From: Monosporascus cannonballus
Lineage: Eukaryota; Ascomycota; Sordariomycetes; Xylariales
Reading direction: 5' to 3'
Assembly: GCA_004154925.1 (NCBI GenBank)
Contig: QJNS01000705.1
Location: 1 to 64,000 of the forward strand
DNA: 64,000 bases
Below the pieces are notes generated by a model. The model did no database searches and was not told the origin of the DNA. It worked only from the letters and a program-made list of their open reading frames with translations. Within the stretch, counting starts at the first letter, position 1, and each line of letters begins with the position of its first letter. This document shows, piece after piece, positions 11,295 through 22,117 of the stretch. A program made the translations under genes and the position numbers.

Positions 11295-14023
11295 CCTGAT
11301 GATGGCCCAGTTTCTTCTGTGGCGCTGTCGGTACATAAAAGCGCGGGCCCGGCCGGCAAGGGCATTGCCTTTTGTTGTCACAGCTGTATCTCTCCACATG
11401 AGTAAGCCGGGCATTTTCTTGCATCTACCGGCATCCGTAACGACGTGTTGCGTTGGATTCACTCATGTCGGATCCGATTAGCGCCCAGGGGTTTTTGTTC
11501 TCAGTCATTTTGACGGAGAGCTTGATGGACATGGACATGGATTTGTTAGGATCCATTGCGGGCGACCTATGAACGACCACCCCCCGAATGACGGCTGATG
11601 AGCTAGCAACAGCAAATTCGATATCTCGAAGAAACAATACGGTTATTATCAAGTTACGCCCTGTTCAGTTCCGCCGATATCACCGAGCGGGCTTCCCTGG
11701 GGAAGAGTCTGTAACAGCATCAACTCGACAGGGTTCCGAGAACCTGTGAATCGTCCTTTCTCGGTCATTCGGCATCTGACAGGCAAATCAATTGCATCAC
11801 GGCCTCGGCCGGCTCTTGCCAACGGTACGACGCGTGCCGCGCATCATGAGTCCAGGTGGCGGTGCGTGTCCGTCATCCTCAGCATAAAGTGTTTGGTTTT
11901 ACAGGGTTCTCATAGCGCGTTTGGATCACTTGATATTCTTTTCGTCTCGTATGGCATACCGCGGAAGCCGACTTACGGAGCGAGGAACGAGACAGGCAGG
12001 GAGAGAGAAGATACGGTACCATCTACAGGCGTTCTTTTGTCTTCTGGGCGGCAGAGCAACTTGGTTTTCTCGCGCCAAACCCGCGAGTGCCCGAATAAGG
12101 AGGGCCCGAGTCCTGTTGCTTGGTGGAGCTCTCTCTTTTTTTTTTTTCCACAAGGAGATGTATAGGCATATATCTATCTTTCTTGTCTGCATGGGGTGGC
12201 AGGGGGATCTTTCTGATCCAGTCATGGATGCGTCGCGACAAAGGGCTTTCTGGATGTAATGTAGTAATGAGATACCTAAACCTGGCGTACATATCTACGC
12301 CATCGTAAAGTGACGTCGATGAGCATGATGTTAATTAAGTCTGAAGTTCCGTGAGCACCGCGATAATATATGTGATGACAGATAGGGCGTAGAGTGCATT
12401 CAGGGTCAACTGCCCGTTGGCCAACCCGGGGTTGTGAAGGCTCGTCCGTAGGTGCCTATTTATCTAACAATCTACCTACTCATCCGTACCCGTGAAGGAT
12501 GGTCCACAATGCGCCGCCTAGCCGGCCGGCCCTGACGCCCCTCCGTCTTCATAGGGCGTCTTCGCCGATATATATTGGCGTAGAGGGACCAGTTGGGATG
12601 GAAGCCCCTCATATACCAACCGGGTACCGAACGGCAGGGACTTATCTTCGATCCGCAGCGGCGGTGCCTCGTGAATATATGGGCTTAGTCTATACCGTAC
12701 AGCAATGGAACTACTACTACTACTACTACTACTACTACATGTTGTGCTCTGCAGAAAGCCGACCGACGAACAGAGGCGCGCCTCGCCGTCGAGCTCGAGG
12801 AAGACTTTGCAAGGGGGCTTCGAAGTCAACGTAGAGGCCGCGTGCGCTTGACAGTCTACTACGCGTCATCGGTATCCCTCGGCCGTTTCCCGTTCATCCG
12901 ACCAGTCGTCCCCACGGAAAAGTAATAGCCCAAAGGAGGTAATCGGCAATCCTTACGATAGATACACACTTGCTTGGATCGAACCGGGTGTTGAGTAAGT
13001 TGTGCACGATTCCGCCCCGTACGGTGGACGGATGATTAACCGTTCCCGCCGCAGAGATTTGTGTACTTTAGGCGTAAAAGCCGGACTCGCTCGCTCGTCC
13101 CGCGGGAGCCCGCATACGAGAAACGTGACTGATGCAGCTGGACTGTCTGCGGCGGTTCGCCCACGGCCCCCTTTGCCACAAACGAGTGCATCGTCATAGC
13201 TCCGACCTAACCTAGCTTCCGGGACCCTGACTAGGGCGTGGCCGTCGGAAGCACGTACGGCCCGAGCCAGGGTCCGTAACCGTAGGGAAGCACCTTGAAA
13301 CAGAGGGGCTCGTCCGGTCCGTTCTGTGTAGGAGCCCCCCCTGGTTTATTGTTCTCTCGGCGAGATTCTCCGGGGTTCGGCCGGTCAGGGCCTTGGTATG
13401 TGGTGGTAGAGCTGGGCCGATGCACCGTTTGTTTGGGCCCGGTAGGTAGGGGAATGGCCTTACTATGTAACAAGCTGTTACAGCACAATCCGGATAGAGA
13501 AGTCGGGCAATAACTAGTCAAAAGTTCCGAGTCCATACATAGGCACCTAGATAAGAGTAGAGCGCCAACCGAGGCATCAGAAAAGCGCAGAGGCTCGAAT
13601 GAGGGAAGCAAAGAAGAGCGTTTCACTACTACAATTGCTATAGAGAGAACGTCCAACCCTCCTATTTACTGGCTCGAGGGCCATAGCGTATAAAACCAAG
13701 GCGCCTGGGGCAGATTTCTCGCCCGCGATCCTAGGGCGCCCCGAAATGACCGTCGTTCAAATTCCTGCACAAATATATCATCACTGTACTCCATCCATAG
13801 CGTGCGGAAACCCCCTTTTTCGCCATGTCCACGTCATGAATATGTGTGAGGATGGAGACCAATCAAAGATCACCCCTCTGTGCAACTCCGTTTTATGATA
13901 ATGATATGACAATGCCGTGAGGGTCCGCCGTTAGTCATAATCTTTCCCTTTCCGAGACCTCCCGACCTCCCATGATGGTTGCACAATTTGGGCCTATCAC
14001 GGCATAGTGGTGTACATAGGCAA
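11295..14023. other. Spacer between kinase and bZIP gene
   Basis: No reading frame here looks coding on either strand; the longest, 141 codons at 13231-13656 (-), has no recognisable motif. The spacer contains a trinucleotide repeat at 12710-12738. The part near 14000 is probably the 3' UTR side of the bZIP gene. Confidence 0.6.
12710..12738. repeat. (CTA)n trinucleotide repeat
   Basis: About nine tandem copies of CTA (equivalently TAC) in non-coding DNA. Confidence 0.9.
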
Positions 14024-15981
14024 TTACGACGAGTTGCTGCAGTCCGCCGCCGCATCCGGTCCTAGATATCTCGTCATGATGGCCTTAAAGTCCTGCTCGT
14101 CTACGACGGCGCCAGTGCCTCCGCATTTGGCCTTCTTTTGGAGGTCAGAGCAAAGACCATCAAGGTCAATCTCCCCGGTATGCACCTTGGGGCATGTTTG
14201 CAGTTTTTCCCTTGAAAGGGGGTTAGCGAATGACTGGACCATAAGCTACTGGAATAATACGTACCATATATTATTACAGGTCAGCAGATTGCCATTGACG
14301 CTTGTGATGATATCCTCCTGTTCCTTTTGAGCGTCTATCTCATCGCAGATATTCTTCTTAGTCGGCTTCGGGCTGGGTGCCACATTATACGGCGTAGTGA
14401 AGTCGACGTCGAATGCATCGTTGAAAAAGCTGTCAAAAGTGGTATTCGCCAGGATGTTGTTCTGAGGCTCACGGTAACCGCCGAAGAGCTGAGGATCAAA
14501 CTGGCCCCCATTCTGCGAGGGGAGCCAGTCGAAATTGCCAAAGTCTATGTTGCCAAAGTTGGTAGCGAAGCCTGATAAGCTCCGTTAGAATTGCGGGTTC
14601 AACCCTAGTGACAGAAGGGAGCAGCTTGGCGACTCACCCGAAGTAGGATCGCTTGTGAAAGCCGGCTGCTCCTCGCCAATTGTAGTCAGCGTCTCTAGGG
14701 GCTTAAAGCCGACGGGGGACTGAGTGAACGGTTCCGGTGAAGTCCCGCAAGACGAGCTAGGCCCCACGTTGGAATTCGAAGACGACGAAGGAGAAGCTCC
14801 AGCGGCACCGTTGGGACTGAATGTAGCCGAATCAAGACTTGCCCTTGACACACCACCATACATGTTCTCGTATGGAGATGCGCTGTCGGATGTACTAGGG
14901 ACCCTCGCAGGAGCTTCCTTTGGTTCCTTGGATTGGGCATCGGAGGCATCTCCACCCTTGGCTGGGCCGGAACTAGGCTTGTCACTCGACTGTTCCTGAG
15001 GACTGTTCTGGCCAGTGGTGTTGCTGCTCGAAGGCGAAGGATACGACGTGGACCGCTTCGTGTTGCTATTTGCACTGACCATTGACAGTCCAGGAAGGGT
15101 ACCGAACTTGGGGAACTCAAACTGGAAATTGACGTCACCAAGGTTCTGGATGGCCGATTGTCCAAACGACTGGTGTCGTGAGGCAGCTGATGCCGAGCGA
15201 GGTGCGTTGCCCAAGAGCGTCAATCGCTTCCTGTACTCGCCCAGTTCCACCGTCATTTTTTCGATCTGAGCACGCAGCTGGCTATTCTCGTTGTTTGCAG
15301 CGGCGGACGCCTTTTCGAGTTCTTCGACCTTGGTCTCGAGGTCTTTGAGGTGTTTTTCCTTACGCTCCCGGAAGGCACGTTGGGCGGCGCGGTTCTGAGC
15401 CTTCCTCTTCTATACTAATTGTCAGAAACCCTGTCCATCGGTGCTATAATTGAAGCGGCACCGTGTATGTTACTCACCGAACTAGGCTCATTTGTGAGTG
15501 GCTTGCGGCCCGGCTTCTTAGGGACCTTCCCTTCACTCTCCCGTCGCTTACCTCCTCCCTCCTCTTGTTCATCATCGTCATCCTCGTCGGGGTGACCCCT
15601 CTTATCCGAGCTTTCGTTCTCCGGCGAGGATGACTTCGAACCGTCCTTCACAGACTCCGCACTGGTACCGGGCAGGTCGCCAATCATCTTGGGATGACCA
15701 TCGGTGCCGAAGTCAAAATCAAATCCGGCTTCAGGTCCAAAATCGTAATCATAGTCCAGGTATGGGCTCTCTTGGAGACCATCGGACAGGGCAAGGCCCG
15801 AGTTCTTCTGATTCTGAGTCGGTGAAGTTGTCAAAGACTGAGGAGACAGCGACAACGGATTGTTGTCCGGCGATTTCTCGTTGGTATGTTGATTCGAAGT
15901 AAGAGCGCGAAATAGTAAGTTCTGTTGCTGCGGTGTGAGGATGAATTGGGGGTGGTGCGAGTGGCCTGTGGTTGAAGCCAT
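14024..15981 (-). CDS. AP-1-like bZIP transcription factor (Yap1/NapA type)
   Basis: Predicted 589-residue nuclear regulator of the oxidative-stress response. Exons are 15478-15981, 14638-15409, 14265-14571 and 14024-14210; introns of 68, 66 and 54 bp keep the frame. The basic region NRAAQRAFRERK (174-185) has the NxxAQxxFR signature of the fungal Yap/Pap1 group and is followed by a leucine-zipper coiled coil (KVEELEKA ... IEKM). An acidic, Glu/Asp-rich stretch precedes it. The C-terminus has the conserved cysteine-rich domain: LQTCPK, DLDGLCSDLQKKAKC and FKAIMTRYLG, the last resembling the Crm1-dependent export signal. A more central CGTSPEPF probably represents the other redox cysteine region. 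In Yap1, disulfides across these regions hide the export signal and hold the factor in the nucleus. The start at 15981 (MASTTGHS) is preferred over an upstream in-frame extension. Confidence 0.95.
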
Positions 15982-18849
15982 GATTGACGGACTTCGCGGA
16001 AGCAGAACTGGTTCTTGGCAATCAAACAACAAGAAGCGAATCACATGTGACGGAGGAATCCAGTTGACAACTCCCCAGCAACTTTAGTCGGGTCCCAGCA
16101 GTGCTGTGAGCCGAGAGCGTCGTCAAAAGACAGCGGCAACAGCAGGGGAGACAAAAAAGCACCGTGAACAATGCTGCGCAGTTATGGACTGGGATTAGCG
16201 GAGAACGGCTTCCCGTTTCGTACTCCGGCGGGGAAACAATCGTAATTGTTCCCGAGCGCAGAGGCTATCTTTGAACTTGAGAGGATAGGAGAAGAATTGA
16301 TAATAGTCAAAGGAGGTAGTGTCCAGACCAGTTATCGGGAGTGCAGAACATTGGGTATGGTGGTGATCAGCGGAGTGGTAAAAGGATGGAAAGTCCAGGA
16401 TCAGATTCCGGTGTGGATCTGCACTAGGAGTTGCTCCAAGAGACGGACTGATAGCAGGCCCCGAGCGACTGGCCAGCGTGGCGAAAACGGAGTGTGTGTG
16501 TTGATAGGTCTGCCTTGGTGTGCCGTGATCTCTGAGGTTAATTGTTAGCAGATGGTGTAGATGTCATGCACGACGGCAGGAAAACTCAATGTCAGGTGAG
16601 AAGGCTTGCCCAGGTGGTGACGAAGGGTTTCTTCTGCCTTGACCTTAGCCGTATTAGTGTCCAGTAGGGGGGTACGGATAACCATGCATCGTATGCCACA
16701 GTAGCTACCATAGAGAAAGGAGGGTGGTCTGAAAAAAAATTCAAGAGAGGGGTGCAGAAACCGAAGGCGACTTTTGAGATTTGTAAGCCCTAGGTAGCCA
16801 GTCCAGGCCTCCCAAGGCAAAAGGTGAGGTTGGAGACAGTGTGAAGGGCTTTAATATATCGGGAGCATCCCCCGCCCTGGCTCGGAGATAATTGCTGGCA
16901 GATTTGGTTCGGTGGCTTGGGTTGGCGGCCATACTGGGGCTCCAGAGGGAGTTCCCCCCCGACCTTAACGCTACCTAGGTACCTAGTAGTAGTTGCTGTA
17001 CCTAATTCACATGTCCAGTAGGCGCGTAGGGGCTCCGTTTGTGAATCTCGGACACTTTCCAGAATTCCAGCGACGAATAATAAGTGCTCCTTGGGTACCT
17101 GGGTAAGAGCCGTACTTGCAGGTGCGTTCTATGACTGTTACGTCCACGCCATCCCATCTATTATTCTCCTTTGAGCGAGCCAAGCATCACGCCCTTCTTC
17201 GAACATTTGGAACCCTCTCGAAGTTATGCATGTACCCACTCCTGGCTGGGGTTCTATTACTCTAGGGCGGGAACACTTACACAGGCCAATGTGGCACTAG
17301 AAGAAGCCTAAATAACCTAGCCGGCGCGGGGAAACGTTATCGAGACAGTCCTCAGCTGTACTAAAAAGTAGGCTTCCGCACGGCTGCCGCAGTCGACGGT
17401 CTATGTTTCGTATATCAATTATTTGACGGGGTTTACTGTTCCGACTACGGGAGGAAACAGGAAAGGGCAGATGAATATAGACTATCCCGTTCTTCGATCG
17501 CAGGGCCCTGAAGAATCGAAGGGGGATGTTGCGAGAGGCCATGTACCTACTTAGCACACGGCGCTGGTATTACCGGGCGCAGTGTGACTCTTCAGAGAGG
17601 GGCCAACAGGGGACCCTGGAATGTCGAAGAGTTCTTGAGAGCGAGTCTAGCACCTTTCAGGATAAGGGCTTACGCAGAATTGGTCCAGCATTATGGAACA
17701 TCTGCAGGCTCTCTCAGACTGACACGGTACCAGCCAGCAGTACCTAATACGGTACTTACTGAGGTTGCGTATCAAGACTGGCAACGAGGAAGACCGTGTA
17801 CGGACAGTCTCCGTCGACCGCCTGCAGGTAACAGGACTCGATACAGATCCGTTCATGAAACGTGGAGGCTTCGTAGATACTCAGCAGCCGCGAGATACCC
17901 AGTGAGGACACATGCCGCTACGCAATCATGCAGGGATCTCACTCAGTACCTACCTAAGGCCCGAACTTGGAGTCGTTCGGGTTGTATAACAACAGCCGGA
18001 TGCCGGCATATCGGACAGGCCGACCCGGCCGATACTCCTGCTTACGGCCGCTGACATGCTGTTTTGTGGGCGGCATTATAACCTGAAGTTTCCTTACCAG
18101 ACGGTGAATTTAGAGAGACCATGAACGGGTATCTCTCTCCAATAATTCCAATACCCCAGTATTATTAATGTTCGAAGCCTGGGCACTGCCTGCAGTATCC
18201 AATGCGTGGCTGGTTTGCAGGTCCTAGGTATTCCGTAGGGACTCGGATCTCCGTCTACTTCGGACACAGGTTTCTGACCATACAGATTTCCACCGTCGTA
18301 ACTGGCGGATTTTAGTCTGGCATGCGTCACGGTTGAATGGTTGGATGAAATCGTATATATGGAATAGGTAACCTTCACTTTAACAAAAGAATGCCTGTCG
18401 GAATTAAACGCGGGACAATGTATGCCCCCGGATTCCGGTTATTGAGAGGAACCTTGAAATGCCCAGGCGTGATCAGGATTGGACGGCACCACCTGCCACC
18501 ACCTGCTGCAAAACGGGAAGAACTTACCGGAGCAGAGCCAGCCCAGGCTAGGTTGACTCCAGGCGTTGTGGGGGTCAATCGGATTGGCCTTGTGCTCCGC
18601 AGCTCCCGCCAACGGAACAAGGGGCGGCAGCTTCAGCACGCCCTCAGACAACATAGTACTATAGTAAGCACATAGTAATCCCGGACCGCTACGTCAGTTT
18701 TGGTACACCGAGCTTGCTCCTCTACTATCAGCCTTGTTGTTCGATACACGAGTCATTGTCATCCCAGAGATAACTCCCATTATTTCTGAGGGATCTCCAT
18801 TATCTTTCACCCAATTCCCACGTGTTGACCTGAGTTGGTTAACCCCACA
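15982..18849. other. Divergent spacer between bZIP and BSD genes
   Basis: This is the shared 5' side of two divergently transcribed genes. I see no reading frame with a recognisable motif. The frame at 17584-18054 (+), 156 codons, is rich in Arg, Thr and Ser and looks accidental. No repeats or RNA genes recognised. Confidence 0.55.
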
Positions 18850-20268
18850 ATGGATCTCGCATACGACAACATCGCCAAGGAGACCCTTCCCAAGGATGCC
18901 GAGCAGTCGACCGAGAAGAAGCCAGAGCAGCAGTCGTCGCTAAATGAGGATATTCAAGAGGCCTACCGCGCATTCTCTAGCAGCTCGTGGGGCACATGGC
19001 TCGGGGGCCAAGTTGGCAAAGTGGTGAAGCAGGTAGGCGAGCCATCCCACGACGCGTCAGCTTCTTAGCCGGCGGTTGACAAAATCCCTTCTCTACAGGG
19101 CGGAGAGGTGTACAGGGAAGCGCAACAAGAGGTCACATCTCTCGGCGTCGATGCTTCTCGCGGTCTTCTTAGACTCCGTGACAGAGCAATCTCACTGACT
19201 ACGGCCCCGCCTCCCGCCGAACAAAGCGCCCAACAGCCAAGCGACAACGAAAATGAGAAGGAGAAGGAGAAGGAGACAGAGACCACGCCCACCACCGTTA
19301 GGGATGTAAAGAAAGAGGAGGCGTTGAACCAGTCCGAGACATACCTCTCCAAACTGCGGGCCGAGGCCGCCAAGAGACTGAAGGATATCCAGCGCGCTGA
19401 AGATGCCGCCGACGAAGCTCTCCTGAGTTTCGGCAAAAACCTCCGAGATTTCTTCCAGGATGCCATTGTTCTCAAGCCCGGCACCTCTGAAGACGCCCAT
19501 GGGACCTCCCAACGCTTCGAAAGCAAGGATGAGTCTGGAAAACGCGTCATCCACACTTCCCGATACGATGCACAGCTTCACGTCATTCACACTACCGAGA
19601 AGAGCTTTGTCCAGGACCCCGCCAGCGCCGAGTTTGTTACGTGGGCGAAAGACTTTGACGTGGAGAGCAAGACGGAAAGCATCAGCAGCGACCTGGCTAA
19701 GTACCCGGAGCTGCGGGCAAACATGGAGAAGCTTGTTCCGGATAAGGTTCCTTATGCGGACTTCTGGACGCGATACTATTTCCTAAGGCACAGTATAGAG
19801 ACTGCTGAAGCGCGCCGACGGGATCTTTTGAAAGGTGCGCATACTCCTACGAGGTCTATCTAGTCTGAGTGAACTAACTGATTTTCTCCAGCCGCGTCCG
19901 CGGAAGAAGAGATTGGATGGGGAGAGGAATCGGAAGACGAGACCGAGTCTGATGACGAGACGGAATCCGATGAAGAGAAGGCCCCAGCGAAACCAGCGAG
20001 CAAGCCAGCGAGACCCGAGTCCTCAGCATCTTCGACGACCATTCAGCCACCTGCAGGTGCCACTTCCGACAAGGCCAAGGCCAAGCCGAAGTCTTCCGAG
20101 CCGCGCAAATCCAATGACGAGAAGTCGCAGGCGGATAGTGACACTAGCTACGATCTCGTGGGAGCAGCTTCAGGCAACCCAAGCCAAGCGCCTAGCAGCC
20201 CCAAGGAGTCTCGCAAGGCCGACGAGAGCGATGACGACGACGACGATGATGACGATGAATGGGAATAG
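18850..20268 (+). CDS. BSD-domain protein (Dos2-like)
   Basis: Predicted 431 residues. Exons are 18850-19032, 19099-19834 and 19892-20268; introns 66 and 57 bp, in frame. The N-terminus contains SSWGTWLGGQVGKVVKQ and a segment typical of the family. The BSD domain spans about residues 240-290 with FVTWAKDF, LRANMEKLVP and VPYADFWTRYYF, including the paired aromatic residues that name the fold. The tail is acidic and repetitive and ends DTSYDLVG ... DDDDDEWE, which I associate with the fungal Dos2-like proteins. The function of this branch is poorly known; BSD domains also occur in TFIIH p62 and synapse-associated proteins. The second intron has a GTGCGC donor with CTAAC and CAG at the 3' end. 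It converges with the TSR2 gene, with 205 bp between stop codons. Confidence 0.88.
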
Positions 20269-20473
20269 GTATAATGGGTGCAACTTGGATCGCGCATGCC
20301 CATCGGCGTGTGGGCCAATTTTTGTTCTTGGAGATTTGTAATAGGCGTCTGGCTGGCTTATTTCGGCTTGGGCCGAAAGCGTCTTATGTTCCGCGTCTCT
20401 GTATATTCCTTGCCCGCGTCACACACCTGCCATCTCAGTGGCCCTCGCGCCCTGCTCTTCGGTGTGCATATGT

Positions 20474-21203
20474 TCATCGCTTTTTCTTCGTGACCTTGGT
20501 AAAGCCATCCTCGTCTACTTCGGGCTGCGGCCTCTCTTTTGACACAGCAACCAGCGCCGGCGCCTCGTCCATCTCCACGTCTTCGTCTTCGTCGTCGTCG
20601 TCGCCCTCGCTCTCCCAGTCACTACCGTCCGTATCCTGGTCCGCGTCGGGTGCCTGCACCGCGGCGACCTTCTTGCCCCTGCCGGCCTCCCACCTCCGGC
20701 GCAGGTCGTCGACCTCGCAGAAGTCCCCCTTGGCGCACTGCGCGCGAATGCGCATGATGGTCTCGGCGCTCTCGAACGCGGAGTCGTCGTCGACGTTGAC
20801 CTGGAACTCGTCCAGCATGACCTGCAGCAGCGTCGTCTCGACGTCTTGGATATCGGGCTCCTCGGGTGCGGTAGTAGCGGGCTTGTTTTTCTGCTGCTGT
20901 TGCGTCTTCAGAACGTCAACGAACGAGGGGAACATGTCCACGATGGCGCCCGCGAACCAGTCGCGCTTATCGGCCGACGAGGACCCGCCCCAGTTGTTCT
21001 GCACCGCCAGCGTCAGGGCCGGCCACAGGTGCAGGGTCAGGGCGACGCCTTGCTCGAAGTTGGATTGCCGGGTTTCTGCGGTTTCGAATGGAAATTTTCT
21101 TAGTACGCTTTACAACCTACTCGATTAAGGGAACGTGCACGCAGGCAAACACGATTGATTATTATTTACCTGGCAAGGGTTCTGCTTGTGAAGACGAGGC
21201 CAT
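20474..21203 (-). CDS. TSR2: Pre-rRNA-processing protein TSR2
   Basis: Predicted 211 residues from exons 21170-21203 and 20474-21075; the 94-bp intron gives ..LPE|TRQSNFEQGVAL in frame. Tsr2 is the escortin that carries ribosomal protein eS26 (Rps26) to the nascent 40S particle. Family features visible: FEQGVALTLHLWPALTLAVQNNWGG near the N-terminus, DKRDWFAGAIVDMF, and VETTLLQVMLDEF with nearby acidic residues. An acidic linker (EGDDDDEDEDVEMDE) and the conserved end DEDGFTKVTKKKR follow. The helical core binds the substrate and the acidic stretch suits a basic client. It converges with the BSD gene and is divergent from the hydrolase gene. Confidence 0.95.
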
Positions 21204-22117
21204 CTTGGTCGTCTTTGTATTCGTAAATGCGGTTGCTGTGCTTTCTCCAAATTCTGCCAAAAGTTTCCCAGTAAATCCTCTCAGCCTGTGCTGGTTTTCC
21301 TCTTTTTGACGATGGAGGGGCAATTCTTGGCTACACCCTTCCCGTATTTTTTGCCAATTCCCTCTAGCCCAGGATTTCCTGGTTCCGCCGTCAATTAGCG
21401 CTCCGACCACCTGGAATGCACGCCGAAAGACAAAGCAATTTTAGGACTGGAGTCCATGCCGCTTTGGGCAGGGACGAACTGGCGCTAATAAAACAACACA
21501 CCCCAGAGCTGTACATACACGTACGGTATGACATCACCCGTCCCAGCCATACGGACCATAACCCACACCTCAGTAATGTAAAGCTGAACTTGCAGGTGTT
21601 TTAACATACCGGTAATATCGATATCCCCCCTTCCAAAATCTCCACTGCTAAAATGGCAAGGACTCTAGGTAATCTCCCCCACGCGACCCCCAGGTCGACA
21701 ACTGCAATTTCAAAGCAGTCGGGGCACATTATGGAGGCGAGCAGCCAGTGGGTCGGTTAGAACTTAGCAGACAGGACCTCCTTTTCTTTGGATCTTCCAC
21801 TAGTGTAGCTCTCTGAACTCGCCGTCCGCCCTCTCTGTGCCTAATGGAAACATTCCTCAACTGGTCAGTCATTCATTAAACTTGAGGGCTTGTGGCTTTC
21901 TTTTCATTCCTTCTATGCATCGGTACCTGGTCTCTCTCACCTCGACTCGGGCGGTAACGCAGCCTGTTTGTTAGTCTATCGGCTTGCTATTTACGTAGTT
22001 TGATCCCCTAATACGTTATTCCCTCCCTACTACCTACCTAGGTATATACGCATAGGCAGCTTGCCAACTCTCCAAAAGTGCGTAATGATACGTTAATGCG
22101 AACAACTGGCCCGTCTA
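21204..22117. other. Divergent promoter region, TSR2 and hydrolase
   Basis: 914 bp between two divergent start codons. No recognisable frame or RNA gene. It contains pyrimidine-rich stretches and a CCTACCTAGGTAT motif near 22030, as is common in fungal promoters. Confidence 0.6.

Noticed and set aside
17584..18054. 156-codon frame in the bZIP/BSD spacer
   Set aside because: Unusual composition, no motif and no splice context.
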